Shown here piece by piece: positions 9,739 through 19,947 of a DNA stretch of 64,000 bases. The translations under genes and the position numbers were made by a program. Within the stretch, counting starts at the first letter, position 1, and each line of letters starts with the position of its first letter. Under the pieces are notes generated by a model, which was not told the origin of the DNA, made no database searches, and saw only the letters and a program-made list of their open reading frames with translations. This stretch comes from an uncultured Rubrobacteraceae bacterium. Lineage in GTDB: Bacteria; Actinomycetota; Rubrobacteria; Rubrobacterales; Rubrobacteraceae. The stretch covers positions 1-64,000 of the forward strand of contig CADCVF010000030.1 of the NCBI GenBank assembly GCA_902806095.1, given 5' to 3'.

Positions 9739-10845
9739 CTAAGCTTGCGACGGCGCCTTCAAGATCTTCTGCGTTTCGGAGTCACCCTCGAAGCGCGACG
9801 AGGTCTCGAGATAACGATCCACAGTGTCAGGCGTAATGAAGACGAGGCCCGTATTGGTCTCGGCAGGGCCCGTGACCCCGCCGGAGATGTTGTACAGATA
9901 GAGTTGTATGACAGGGAGGAAGCCTTGCAGGTAGGGCTGTTGGTCGATGGTGAAGTCTATGTGGCCCTTGCCCATGTTGTCCAGGATCTGTGGCGTCAGA
10001 TCGTACCCGCCGGCCTTGACGCCCCTGTCGTGCAGGCCGAATTGCTCCATCGTCTGGGCGACACCCTGGGTGCTCCCCGCGTCGACGGCGAACATCCCTG
10101 CCACGTCCTTGTGACCGTTGTACCAGGCCTCGATTCTGGACCTCTCTTCGGTAACTTCGGCGCCCGTGGTGACCTGTTGTATCTCTATGTTCTTCCCAGA
10201 ATCCTCTATAGCCTGCCTGGCGCCGTCGATTCTCGGCTGGATGTTGAGCTGGCCCGGCGTCGCTATAAAGAGCGCCACAAGTCCCTCGTCGACAAGGCTG
10301 ACGATCCGCTTGCCCATCTCCACACCGGAGAGGAAGAGGTCCTGGCCCACGTACGCTAGCGCGGGGTTGGTCCCTGGTCCCTTCCCGTTGGCGTTGTAGG
10401 CGATGACCGGGATGCCGTTGTCCAGGGCCTTCTGGATCGGCTTGTTGAAAGCCACAGGGTCTACGACACAGACGGCTATGCCATTCGCGTTGCCCGAGAT
10501 GGCGGTGTTCATCGCGTCGACCATCTCTGAGACGACAGATTCCTCCGAGCCCGTCCACTGTGATGTGGTCCCGAGCAGGGCCTGCGCATCCTCGATACCG
10601 TACTGGGTCGGTACGAAGAACGGGTTAGTGGTCACGTGGTTGACGAAGACGAAGTTCCACTCCGGCGTGTCCGGGAAGTTGCCGCCAGACCCGCCTCCAC
10701 CGCCCTGGCTCGCCTGCTGCGCAGCCTCGCGTCTGCACCCCGCGAGCAACAAGCCCGCGGACGCCAGCGCACTCCCAGCGAGAAACTGCCTGCGGCCCAG
10801 CCTGTAGTCCCCAAGTCCCCTTGCGCCGGACTCACGCTCACTCAT
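9739..10845 (-). CDS. Sugar ABC transporter substrate-binding protein (periplasmic binding protein 4 type)
   Basis: Tat/lipoprotein signal GRRQFLAGSALASAGLLLAGC; NPFFVPTQYGIEDA...; ends the three-gene ABC set. Confidence 0.87.
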   Translation of the reverse strand: MSERESGARGLGDYRLGRRQFLAGSALASAGLLLAGCRREAAQQASQGGGGGSGGNFPDTPEWNFVFVNHVTTNPFFVPTQYGIEDAQALLGTTSQWTGSEESVVSEMVDAMNTAISGNANGIAVCVVDPVAFNKPIQKALDNGIPVIAYNANGKGPGTNPALAYVGQDLFLSGVEMGKRIVSLVDEGLVALFIATPGQLNIQPRIDGARQAIEDSGKNIEIQQVTTGAEVTEERSRIEAWYNGHKDVAGMFAVDAGSTQGVAQTMEQFGLHDRGVKAGGYDLTPQILDNMGKGHIDFTIDQQPYLQGFLPVIQLYLYNISGGVTGPAETNTGLVFITPDTVDRYLETSSRFEGDSETQKILKAPSQA

Positions 10846-10891
10846 CTATCACCCCTGTCTGTAGCTTTCCAAAAACCCTTCCCCTGCCGAT

Positions 10892-10905
10892 ATTGTTATA
10901 CCAAT
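10892..10905. promoter_or_regulatory. Candidate GntR/FadR operator ATTGTTATACCAAT
   Basis: 13/14 identical to 14566-14579 upstream of the FadR-type regulator gene. Confidence 0.55.
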
Positions 10906-10936
10906 ATGTATTCGTGTCAAGCGCACGCGCCTGACG

Positions 10937-11716
10937 TTACTCTGGACCGTCCCCCTGGTCCCACCACAGGCCCATCCTGGCCGTGGTACCGCCGTCCACG
11001 TAGAGGACCTGCCCCGTGACGAAATCAGCTGCGTCGGAGACGAGGAAGGCTACTGCGGGGGCGACGTCATCAGGACGGCCCACGCGGCCCCAGGGGACCA
11101 GGGTATTGCCGAACTCGGTCGTGTAGTCCGGGATGTCGAAGTAGCGGGGGACCTCTATGATGCCTGGGCCGACGGCGTTGACGCGAACCTTGCGGTCCGT
11201 GAGCTCTATGGCGAGCTGGCGGGTGAAGGCCCCGATCGCGCCTTTGGTAGCCGCGTAGGCCGTGTGGTTGGGGAAACCAGCGAACCCGTGGACCGAGGTT
11301 ACGTTGACGATGCTCCCACCTCCCCTCTCCATCATGAGAGGCACGGCCCTCCTGGCGAGGAAGAAGTAGCCCTTCATATTGAGGTCGAAGACCGAGTCGT
11401 AGGTCTCCTCGTCAGTGTCGAGGAAATCTATGGTCTTGGTAACGCCGGCGTTGTTTACGAGCGTATCGAGCCCGCCGAGGGCCTCGGCCGCAGCGTCCAT
11501 GGTGCTCTCACAATCACCTACTTTGCTCAGGTCGCCCTGTACCGTGGCGGCCTTGCCGCCGAGCTCCTCGATCTGTGAGACGGTCTCATCCGGCTCGGTG
11601 TGGGCGTAGTGGACGGCGACCTCGGCTCCGCGGCGGGCGAGCTCGACGGCGATGCCCTGGCCTATCCCCATCCCGGCTCCGGTGACCAGCGCCTTCTTCC
11701 CCGAGAGGTCGCTCAC
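10937..11716 (-). CDS. SDR family oxidoreductase
   Basis: [21 protein letters not shown] motifs. Confidence 0.92.
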   Translation of the reverse strand: MSDLSGKKALVTGAGMGIGQGIAVELARRGAEVAVHYAHTEPDETVSQIEELGGKAATVQGDLSKVGDCESTMDAAAEALGGLDTLVNNAGVTKTIDFLDTDEETYDSVFDLNMKGYFFLARRAVPLMMERGGGSIVNVTSVHGFAGFPNHTAYAATKGAIGAFTRQLAIELTDRKVRVNAVGPGIIEVPRYFDIPDYTTEFGNTLVPWGRVGRPDDVAPAVAFLVSDAADFVTGQVLYVDGGTTARMGLWWDQGDGPE

Positions 11717-12879
11717 TGGTCAGCCTTCGTGCCGGCGCCCTCGCGCCTCTCCCAGCCTTCGGCGAAGAGGTTGAAGTGGACGTCCTGCTTGGGGTGGGCT
11801 TCGATGACTTCCTCGTCCAGCTCGACACCGAGGCCTGGTCCCTTGGGGAGCTCGAAGTAGCCTTCCTTGACCTCCGAGAGGCCTGGGGCCGTCTCGCGGA
11901 CCCAGGGGTCGGCGAAGTCGTTGAAGTACTCCTGGATGCGGAAGTTCGTGGTGCAGGCTGCGAGGTGGAGGGCTGCTGCGGTGTTGATCTGGCCTCCGAC
12001 GTTGTGCGGGGCGACGGTCACGTAGTACGCGTCGGCCCACGACGCGAGCTTCTTCGTCTCGAGCAGCCCGCCGATGTGGCTTATGTCGGGTTGGATCACA
12101 TCAGCAGCCTGAAGTTCGAAGACCTCTCTGTACTCCAGCCGCTGGTGGATGCGTTCGCCTGTGGCAACGGTCGCCTCTATCCCATCCGAAGCTTTCTTGA
12201 GGGCCTTCAGGTTCACCGGAGGTACGGGCTCCTCGACCCAGCCGAGTCCGAAGGGCTGGAGCATCCTGGCCATCTCTATTGCGGTAGCCGGGGAGAAGCG
12301 GCCATGCATCTCCAGCAGGATCTCTACCTCGGGTCCTATCGCATCGCGGACGGCCTCGACGAGCGAGACGGCCTGTATCTTCTCCTCGTACTCGAGTTCG
12401 TAGTGTCCTGGGCCGAAGGGATCCAGCTTCAGCGCCCTGTACCCACGCTCCACGACCTTCTTCGCGGCCTCGTGGAACTCCTCTGGCGTGCGCTCGACCC
12501 TGTACCAGCCGTTGGCGTAGGCCTTGACTCTGTCCCTTACGGGCCCGCCCAGCAGGTTGTAGACAGGCTGTCCGAGTGCTTTGCCGACGATGTCCCAGCA
12601 GGCCGTCTCGAACATCGCTATACCGCTGCTCATAACCTCGCCGGCGCGCGAGAAATCGTCGCGGCCCATCTTCTTGACTAGCTCCTCTATCTCGAACGGA
12701 TCATGCCCGACGAGGTGCCTAGGGGCCGCCTCGGCCAGGTATCCGACGAGAGCGTCCGTGTGGTTGACCATCCGCGCCTCTCCTAGACCCGTCAATCCAT
12801 CGTCCGTGTGGGCGCGGATGATGGTCAGGTTGCGCCACTCGGTGCCGACTACGAACGTGTCTACGTGGGTTATCTTCAT
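11713..12879 (-). CDS. Mandelate racemase/muconate lactonizing enzyme-type acid-sugar dehydratase (enolase superfamily)
   Basis: [55 protein letters not shown]. Confidence 0.9.
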   Translation of the reverse strand: MKITHVDTFVVGTEWRNLTIIRAHTDDGLTGLGEARMVNHTDALVGYLAEAAPRHLVGHDPFEIEELVKKMGRDDFSRAGEVMSSGIAMFETACWDIVGKALGQPVYNLLGGPVRDRVKAYANGWYRVERTPEEFHEAAKKVVERGYRALKLDPFGPGHYELEYEEKIQAVSLVEAVRDAIGPEVEILLEMHGRFSPATAIEMARMLQPFGLGWVEEPVPPVNLKALKKASDGIEATVATGERIHQRLEYREVFELQAADVIQPDISHIGGLLETKKLASWADAYYVTVAPHNVGGQINTAAALHLAACTTNFRIQEYFNDFADPWVRETAPGLSEVKEGYFELPKGPGLGVELDEEVIEAHPKQDVHFNLFAEGWERREGAGTKADQ

Positions 12880-13823
12880 GCCCTCTCCTTTGCCTCGGCG
12901 TCGACGGGCAAGCCGGGGAATGTTGAGCCTGGCGGGGTAGTCTCGGCCTCGGGGAAGTAGCGCATGAGCATCTCCTGTCCGATCCTGGCGCGCCTGACCC
13001 TCTCCCTTCCGAGCGCGACCGCCGTCGCCTCCAGGTGTGTGCCGCTGGGGTAGATATTCGGTGCGTTTCTCAGGCCGAACTTGACGAAGACTGGCGAAGC
13101 GACCCTTACGAGGTCGGGGATTTCGTAGTGCCTCACGAACCCCCCGAAGTCGTCGGGCACCTCGACGTATACGTCGAGCGGGAGGTCACAAGCGGCGCGT
13201 ATCGCGGCGAGTTGGGCCAGCGACAGGTCTGTTGGCACGTTGTACGTGTCCGCCCCGAGGTCCTCCATAGCCTTTACGGCCGCCGCGTTGGCCGCGGCGA
13301 GCTGTACGGAGACCTTCAGGACGAGGTCCTCGGGCAACTCTCCATTCGCCTTGAGGTCTCTCAGGACCCAGAGGAGTCCGGCGTCGGCGACGAGTACCCC
13401 GCGCAGTCCCAAAGAGACGCCGCGCAGCACGTCTTCCAGGGCGTAGGCGAGCTGGTCCTGGCCGCGGTGCTGGGCTCCCAGGACCTTGCCTGCGCCGGAG
13501 ACGGCGGTCGCGCCGGTCTCCCACGAGGCCCGCGGCCCGACGAAGAGCGAGAGCTCCAGGGCGGCCTCGCGCGCCATCTGGCACATCTCTAGAATCTCCG
13601 CGTCCGTGAGGAGCATGATCCCCGACCCCTGGGAGACGCGGTGGATCTGGACTTCTCGTCTGTGGGCCTCCTCGATCACCGCCTCGAGCACCCGCGGTCC
13701 TTCGACGCTGGGGATCTCGACCCTGTACTGCGCCCCGTCAGGGAAACGCTTCTGCGAGTCGGGCAAATCGTGGAGGTCGCGTCCAGGCAACCCCAGTCCG
13801 GACAACAGCTCGTTGGCCTTCAT
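12876..13823 (-). CDS. U32-peptidase-like / TIM-barrel protein of unknown function
   Basis: 315 aa, LKVSVQLAAANAAAVKAMEDLGADTYNVPTDLSL resembles U32-type repeats; embedded by ATGA overlaps in the operon. Confidence 0.5.
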   Translation of the reverse strand: MKANELLSGLGLPGRDLHDLPDSQKRFPDGAQYRVEIPSVEGPRVLEAVIEEAHRREVQIHRVSQGSGIMLLTDAEILEMCQMAREAALELSLFVGPRASWETGATAVSGAGKVLGAQHRGQDQLAYALEDVLRGVSLGLRGVLVADAGLLWVLRDLKANGELPEDLVLKVSVQLAAANAAAVKAMEDLGADTYNVPTDLSLAQLAAIRAACDLPLDVYVEVPDDFGGFVRHYEIPDLVRVASPVFVKFGLRNAPNIYPSGTHLEATAVALGRERVRRARIGQEMLMRYFPEAETTPPGSTFPGLPVDAEAKERA

Positions 13824-14554
13824 ACCCCCTCCTTCTCCTGAAACTCATCGGCGTCGAGCATCCCTTCACCGATGGCAGCCTCGATATCCTCCGCCGTCTT
13901 CACGAGGTGGGCGCGCATCTCCTCCCGTGCTCCCCCGGCGTCTCCCGCCTCCACCCGGCGCAGTATCCGCTCGTGCTCCCCTAGAGCCCGCAGCGCGTTG
14001 CCAGGCCTGGCGGCGCTTACCCGGCGACTCGCCCGCAGCAGGTCGACCACGGGCTCGAGCATGGTCAGCAAGACCTCGTTGCGGGTCCCCCGCGCCAGCA
14101 GCGCGTGGAACTCGACGTCAGCGTCGACGTAGCCCTCCGGTGCCTCAATGGAGTCCCGCATCCTGTCTAGCTGGAGCCGCATAGCCACCACATCATCGGG
14201 ACTGACACGCTCCGCCGCGAGGCCTGCGACCTCGACCTCGAGGATCTTGCGTATCTCCAGGAGCTCCCACAATGTCTTCGGTTGTACGCGCAGGAGCAGA
14301 CGGAGGGTGTCACGCACGGCCCGTGGACTGCCGCCGCTGACCACCGCGCCGCGGCCGTGTTCGATGCTGATGAGGCCGCGCGCCTCGATCAGGTTCAGAG
14401 CCTCCCTCACGACCGTCCTGCTCACCCCGAGATGCGCACACAGCTCACGCTCGGGCGGAAGACGCTCTCCCGGCTCCAGCCCGTCCGAGATCACCATCTC
14501 CAGCAACTCGTCCGCCGCCTGGTCCCTGAGCCTGGTTCGTCGTGACTGCTCCAT
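13820..14554 (-). CDS. FadR/GntR family regulator (FCD domain)
   Basis: Winged-helix SDGLEPGERLPPERELCAHLGVSRTVVREALNLIEARGLI plus helical C-terminus. Confidence 0.92.
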   Translation of the reverse strand: MEQSRRTRLRDQAADELLEMVISDGLEPGERLPPERELCAHLGVSRTVVREALNLIEARGLISIEHGRGAVVSGGSPRAVRDTLRLLLRVQPKTLWELLEIRKILEVEVAGLAAERVSPDDVVAMRLQLDRMRDSIEAPEGYVDADVEFHALLARGTRNEVLLTMLEPVVDLLRASRRVSAARPGNALRALGEHERILRRVEAGDAGGAREEMRAHLVKTAEDIEAAIGEGMLDADEFQEKEGV

Positions 14555-14565
14555 ATCCCCAATGC

Positions 14566-14579
14566 ATTGTCATACCAAT
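14566..14579. promoter_or_regulatory. Candidate GntR/FadR operator ATTGTCATACCAAT
   Basis: 12 nt upstream of the regulator start; matches 10892-10905. Confidence 0.55.
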
Positions 14580-14622
14580 CAGGATGCCTGTCAAACGGTG
14601 TCGAACATCGGGCGCTCTACGG

Positions 14623-15507
14623 TCAGTCACCGTCGGCTCCCGTTTTGGTCTGGGTGTCCCTCCTCCTGCGGGAACCCATAACGCGGCCATTGATCGCTTG
14701 CACGGGAAAGAGCAGGAGGTAGGCGTACCCTGCCCAGGCTACGTGCTCTGCACCCCCGAGGAGGGCGATGGCCACCGACACCAGCCCGACCGAGATGTTC
14801 AGGAGGGAGCTTTGTATCTCCTCGCGCGTCACCGACAGCTCGCGCGCGTCGAGTTCCAGAACCGCGCGCAGCGAGTAGGCCCGCAGGTACATCAACACGA
14901 ACACGATCTGGACGGCGACGAAGCCGGCGCCGTAGATGACCAGCAACTGCGGGACCTGGGACGGTTCTATCGTCTCGTTCTGGGCGAAGCCGAATAACTC
15001 GTCTATCAGCAAGGTAAAGAGGAACTTCAAGGGGTAGACGTACATGAGAACGAGGAAAAGCAGCGCCGCGTTCAAGCACAGGATCAGGAAGTCACTCAGA
15101 CCGTAGCGCCTGAAGAACTTGTAGTGCTCGTACCACACGATGAAAAGCAGGTAGAAGCAGATCGCGAACGCGAAGAAGCCCTGCATGGTCGCGAGCAACT
15201 CGTCGAAGGTCTTGGGGACCTCCAGGGAAACCACCAGGAGCGTTACCGCGAAGGCGAAGACGGCGTCCGAGAACCCTTCGATGCGCGAGACGTCCTCCCC
15301 GCGCCAGCGGAAGTCCTCCTCGCCGCCCTGCCTCCGCGCCAATCCTCCGCGTACCACTACCCGTTCACCCCCGCTCGGCCTCCGCCGGTCTCCACCCGGC
15401 TCGGACACCATGATAAAGGAGCGGTCGCGGGTCGCACAGCCGGACATCTTGACTGGAGATGATCTTATGACCCATGATGGAGCTTGAACGTGTCTCACCG
15501 CGGGCAT
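14623..15507 (-). CDS. TMEM175-like (DUF1211) membrane protein, putative K+ channel
   Basis: RIEGFSDAVFAFAVTLLVVSLEVP (FSD motif) followed by multiple TMs; true start may be internal. Confidence 0.8.
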   Translation of the reverse strand: MPAVRHVQAPSWVIRSSPVKMSGCATRDRSFIMVSEPGGDRRRPSGGERVVVRGGLARRQGGEEDFRWRGEDVSRIEGFSDAVFAFAVTLLVVSLEVPKTFDELLATMQGFFAFAICFYLLFIVWYEHYKFFRRYGLSDFLILCLNAALLFLVLMYVYPLKFLFTLLIDELFGFAQNETIEPSQVPQLLVIYGAGFVAVQIVFVLMYLRAYSLRAVLELDARELSVTREEIQSSLLNISVGLVSVAIALLGGAEHVAWAGYAYLLLFPVQAINGRVMGSRRRRDTQTKTGADGD

Positions 15508-15552
15508 GATAGAGGGACGAGTACATAGAGGCGCTGGAGAGGGGCGATCTTC

Positions 15553-16590
15553 TTGCGAGGTGTGATCCTACCAGGACAGGAACGAGTAGATTTGAGAGAG
15601 TTCGGCCGTCCCGAGCCTGGCCCCGGCCAAGTGCTCGTAAAGATGAAGGCCTCGGGGCTCTGCGGGAGCGACCTGCGCGCCATCTACCACGAGCACACGG
15701 GCTCTGGGGCGGAGCGCTACCAGAACGTCATCGCTGGCCACGAACCATCAGGACAGGTCGAGGCCGTGGGACCTGGGGTGGACGGTTTCGAGTCCGGCGA
15801 CAGGGTCGTCGTCTACCACATCCTGGGTTGCGGGCGCTGCGGGGAGTGCACAAAGGGATTCATGATCGGGTGTCGTTCTCAGGAGCGGGCGGCCTACGGC
15901 TGGCAGCGTGACGGGGGCCACGCCGACTATCTGCTCGCCGAAGCACGTACCCTGCTCCACCTGCCCGACGAACTCACCTACACCGACGGCGCCCTCGTGG
16001 CCTGCGGGTTCGGCACCGCCTACCAGGGGATATCGCGCGCGGGCGTTTCGGGCCGCGATACGGTCCTCGTCGTTGGGCTCGGACCCGTCGGGCTGGGGGC
16101 TGTCATGCTGGCCGCTTCCAGCGGGGCCAAGGTAATAGGGGTCGACCTGATCCCCGAGCGTCTCGAGCTGGCCAGGGACGCCGGCGCCGCGCACGTCCTG
16201 TTGGGCGGAGAGGATGCGGCAGAGGAGATACGAGATCTTACCGATGGCCGCGGTACGGAGGTCGGCATGGACTGTTCGGGCAGCGCGGCCGGAAGGAAGC
16301 TGTGCCTGGAGGCGGCACGCGAGTGGGGGCGGGTCGTCTACCTCGGAGAGGGTGGTTCCGTAACCTTCGAGCCGAGCCCGCTGCTGTTGCACAAGCAGCT
16401 CACGCTATACGGCTCGTGGGTCTGTGGCATCAACGAGATGGGAGAACTCCTCGAGCATCTGGAGCGCAAAGGGCTGCACCCAGGGTCGACCGTCACCCAC
16501 ACCTTCTCGCTCTCCGGCACCAGACAGGCCTACGAGACATTCGACGCCGGCAAGACGGGCAAGGTCGTGATCCTCCCCGAGGACGCATGA
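15553..16590 (+). CDS. Zinc-dependent alcohol/polyol dehydrogenase (MDR family)
   Basis: GLCGSDLRAIYHEH, GHEPSGQVEAVGPGVDGFESGDRVVVYHILGCGRCGEC, VVGLGPVGLG. Confidence 0.9.
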   Translation: MRGVILPGQERVDLREFGRPEPGPGQVLVKMKASGLCGSDLRAIYHEHTGSGAERYQNVIAGHEPSGQVEAVGPGVDGFESGDRVVVYHILGCGRCGECTKGFMIGCRSQERAAYGWQRDGGHADYLLAEARTLLHLPDELTYTDGALVACGFGTAYQGISRAGVSGRDTVLVVGLGPVGLGAVMLAASSGAKVIGVDLIPERLELARDAGAAHVLLGGEDAAEEIRDLTDGRGTEVGMDCSGSAAGRKLCLEAAREWGRVVYLGEGGSVTFEPSPLLLHKQLTLYGSWVCGINEMGELLEHLERKGLHPGSTVTHTFSLSGTRQAYETFDAGKTGKVVILPEDA

Positions 16591-16624
16591 GCACGGCCCC
16601 CGATATGCCCGTGAGCACCACCGC

Positions 16625-19600
16625 CTACACCGTCGGGGTCCATCTCGGGGCCCTGAGGAGGCCGAGGTCGAGCAGGTCGTAGCGCCCGCCGGGTTGGGGC
16701 GAGGTGGGGATATCAGGACCATGCCACATCGGTATCCATGCTCGCCCACGCGGGCGCTTCGGATCGTGCCAGGGGCCGAGGAGGTTCTTGGGGAGACCTA
16801 CGACCCGCAGGGTGAGGGGCCCATCTCCCTCTATGGGCACCTCGTAGGGAGGCTCCCACAGCCGTGCTACGACCCTACCGTTCTGCTCGACGATGAGGAA
16901 CGAGCCGTGCCAGTCGTCATCGTTCAGGGAGAGGACGCCTCGGCTACTCTCTTCGGGTAGCCGGAAGACGTAGGCTACCTCGCGGTCGTAGAACGGGTGG
17001 CCCTGTCGTCGCCAAGAGCCGAGGCTTAGGGGTTGCGGCGGCGTGAGGCGGAAGCCGGGGTCGCTCTCTTTGCAGGAGAAGTTCCCGAGGAGGTAGATGC
17101 CTTCGATCTCCCGCCGCACGTCGAAAGGACGGCCGTCGAGCTCCACAACGTTCTCGCCTGGCACGAGAAGAGCCCCGACCTCCGTGGTTCTCGTATGGTC
17201 GTCCAGCCACCGCTCGCCAAGGGTGAGATCTACACTCTGTCCGTTGACCTTCGCCGCCCACAGCTCGGGCGTCTCGATCGCCAGCCGGATCCCTGCCGGG
17301 TCGAGATCTTCTGAGATCGTGATGCGGTAGCGCACGGTCCCACCGCTCCCCTGTGGCATCGTCTCGTTGCGGGCCAGGATCTGGTCACGGTACTGGATGG
17401 TCGCCATCCACCCGTTGGTCTCCATACCGTGGGCGGCCCACAGCGCTTCGTTCGCGGCGTAGACGTGCTCAGGCTCCCTGACCTCGCCGCTAATCTGGAG
17501 CTCGCAGTGGTCGACGACCAGGACGTTGGGTCCTATCCGCTCCACGCTCTCTGACTCCAGCTCCGTTTGCCCTTGCCGGGCATGAAACTCGAGAGGACGG
17601 TCTTCTGCCGGCGCTTCCTCGTCGGTGGCCCACAATACCGTGGCCGCCCGCGCCCCGAGCCGCAACCTGCTCCTGAGATGACCTGTGCCCCTCGTCGTCT
17701 CCAGCGGGTAAAGAGCGCCGGTCGAGGGATCGAGCTCATAGAGACGGTCTCTTGTGGTCTCCATCTCGAATCCGCTGTCCAGCGGCTCAGAGGAGGAGTT
17801 GACGACTATGAAGAGCTCGGCGTCGCCTTCCACCCTGCGCATGTGCGCGAGGCCAGTTCCTGGCGGGTTGTCGAACTTCAACCGTGCGGGCACTTGTCCG
17901 AGCACGGCCTCGACAAGCGCCTCTCTGTCGGGGAACCAGCGGCAGTTGTCCTGGAATCGGCGTTCCCACTGCTCCAGGAGATCCGAGCTCCGGCCGTCGA
18001 CCGTGATCTCCTCCGGACGTAAGCCATAGAGGAGACCCCCGGCAGCCAGATATTCTCCGAGCATCTCCGCGGTAGCATTCCTCAGATTCGTCATACGCGG
18101 TGGCCAGACTACGACCCCGTACCGCTGCTCTCCGACGATGAGCCTATCGCCCTCCGTCCTGCCGAACTCTTCCATCACGTACTCGTCGCCGAGGTCGAAG
18201 TCAGCCTGGGCGTCACTCAGGTCCTGGGCGAGCTCACCGAAATCGCGCTGGAGATCCAGGACACTCGCTATCGCCCTGGTGAACTGCTCTTCCCCTGGCG
18301 GGGCGCCAGCGTTGTGCGAGGAGCCAACGTCCCTTTCAGGGATGCAGTCGGCTTTGCGAGAGAGGCAGTAGCCTGTGGTCAGGGGGTCGAGGACGAGTAT
18401 TCGCTGTTCGATCCAGCCGCGGTTCGAAACCCAGCAAAGCCTGCCAAGCTCGTCGTTGAGCGGGCGCAGGTGTTCGTAGGCGGGGCTGTGGTCGGAGAAG
18501 GTCTGTGGGTGGTCGGTCTTCCTCGTACCCCTGATGGTAAGAAACGAGAGGTGGGGGACGAGCAGGTTGACCCCGTGCACCACGAGCCAGCGCCCGATGC
18601 GGGACCAGTCCTCGGGTCTCGAGTCGTTCCCACCGGCGCCCCAGCTCTCGTCGATGACCCTCTCTTTGCCGAGCTGGTTGGCCACGGAGTGCACCTGGCG
18701 CAGATACATGAGGCCGTGAGGCTCCCTGCCGTCCTGACTCGGGTGGAAGTTCTGTATGTCGTGGAAGTCGTGCCCAGAGAGGAGGAATGTCTCCAGCATG
18801 TCCGTCCCTGGCCAGTGCATGTGGGCCAGCATGTGCACGTGCCCCGGCGTCGCGTAGGGGCACGGCCAGTCGTGCTCCAGGTAGTGTCCCGTGAGGGCCA
18901 CGCCGTGCTCCTCGCACCACCCTTCCATCGGCAGGGCCCAGTTCTCGACCCAGAGCTCGTGCATAAGGTCGTACAGGTCGAAGCGCACCCGCCCGTACTC
19001 GCCGACGTCGTAGAACACACTAGCCAGGCAGGGCCGCAGGTCGTAGCCCTTGCGCTGCCTGAACTGCCCGAGCAGGTAAGGGGTAACGTGCAGACCAGGG
19101 CTCCACGGGCCGTGTCCTTCCGCCGGGAGGTGCGGCTCGTCAGTGAACACGGCGGGGATCCCGTCCCACAACCCGCCGAGTTCCCGCCGGTAGGCTTCGT
19201 AAGTCGTCTGCAGAAAGGCCTCCGCGGTCCTGGGATCGAGCAGGCTCGGGTAGGCGGTGTCGCCGTGCCAGGCGAGCGGCTGCATGGAGTGCACGACGAA
19301 GGCGACCCAGCCAGAGGCGATCTCTCCCTTCTCCACCACCCGCCCAGGCCGCCCACCGTCCCACGAGTGCAGGGAAAGCCTGTCCTCGGGGACGCCGTCA
19401 GGACCTTCACCGAAGACGGCGCCGACATATCTGGTCCTGGCCTCGGGTACGCAGGCGGGGACGTGGCCGCCAGCGAATCCGCTCGGGTAGGAGTTCTCGT
19501 CGTATAGGTAGGGCACTAGCCCCAGGCGCAGGCACTCCTCGACAGCGTGACGCATCAGCCCGAACCACCGCGCCGAGAGGTACTCGGTTATCAGGCCGGG

Positions 19601-19810
19601 CCGCGGATGCAGGAAGACCCCACCGTATCCCGCCCGCTCGTGACCCTCAAGCACACGTGTAATGCGTGCCTCACCGGCCTCTCCTTCGTGCTCGTCGTTG
19701 AAGACCAGCAGCGGGGCAGGCCCGTAATCCGCAGGCGGCGAGCGGAAAGCTCCTGGCAAAGATCCCTCATCCATCCCGTTCCCTCTCCATACGTCCTCTC
19801 CAATCCTCAC
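16625..19810 (-). CDS. Large glycoside hydrolase, GH106-like (putative alpha-L-rhamnosidase)
   Basis: FNDEHEGEAGEARITRVLEGHERAGYGGVFLHPRPGLITEYLSARWFGLMRHAVEECLRLGLVPYLYDENSYPSG resembles GH106-type N-termini; next to rhamnose genes. Confidence 0.72.
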   Translation of the reverse strand: MRIGEDVWRGNGMDEGSLPGAFRSPPADYGPAPLLVFNDEHEGEAGEARITRVLEGHERAGYGGVFLHPRPGLITEYLSARWFGLMRHAVEECLRLGLVPYLYDENSYPSGFAGGHVPACVPEARTRYVGAVFGEGPDGVPEDRLSLHSWDGGRPGRVVEKGEIASGWVAFVVHSMQPLAWHGDTAYPSLLDPRTAEAFLQTTYEAYRRELGGLWDGIPAVFTDEPHLPAEGHGPWSPGLHVTPYLLGQFRQRKGYDLRPCLASVFYDVGEYGRVRFDLYDLMHELWVENWALPMEGWCEEHGVALTGHYLEHDWPCPYATPGHVHMLAHMHWPGTDMLETFLLSGHDFHDIQNFHPSQDGREPHGLMYLRQVHSVANQLGKERVIDESWGAGGNDSRPEDWSRIGRWLVVHGVNLLVPHLSFLTIRGTRKTDHPQTFSDHSPAYEHLRPLNDELGRLCWVSNRGWIEQRILVLDPLTTGYCLSRKADCIPERDVGSSHNAGAPPGEEQFTRAIASVLDLQRDFGELAQDLSDAQADFDLGDEYVMEEFGRTEGDRLIVGEQRYGVVVWPPRMTNLRNATAEMLGEYLAAGGLLYGLRPEEITVDGRSSDLLEQWERRFQDNCRWFPDREALVEAVLGQVPARLKFDNPPGTGLAHMRRVEGDAELFIVVNSSSEPLDSGFEMETTRDRLYELDPSTGALYPLETTRGTGHLRSRLRLGARAATVLWATDEEAPAEDRPLEFHARQGQTELESESVERIGPNVLVVDHCELQISGEVREPEHVYAANEALWAAHGMETNGWMATIQYRDQILARNETMPQGSGGTVRYRITISEDLDPAGIRLAIETPELWAAKVNGQSVDLTLGERWLDDHTRTTEVGALLVPGENVVELDGRPFDVRREIEGIYLLGNFSCKESDPGFRLTPPQPLSLGSWRRQGHPFYDREVAYVFRLPEESSRGVLSLNDDDWHGSFLIVEQNGRVVARLWEPPYEVPIEGDGPLTLRVVGLPKNLLGPWHDPKRPRGRAWIPMWHGPDIPTSPQPGGRYDLLDLGLLRAPRWTPTV

Positions 19811-19947
19811 CCTACCTTAACCGACCACCACCCCAGCGTGAAGTACCTGCTCCAGGCTTGCATCGAACTGAAGCCTCCGTTACAGTGTGAGCGGGCTAAG
19901 GAAGGATCTGAGCGGTTTGGAACGAAAGCTGTTCGATCGATCATATT

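Noticed and set aside
11776-12681. 301-aa plus-strand ORF
   Set aside because: Antisense shadow of the enolase-superfamily gene.
18314-19507. 397-aa plus-strand ORF
   Set aside because: Antisense to the GH106-like gene, no domain-like pattern.
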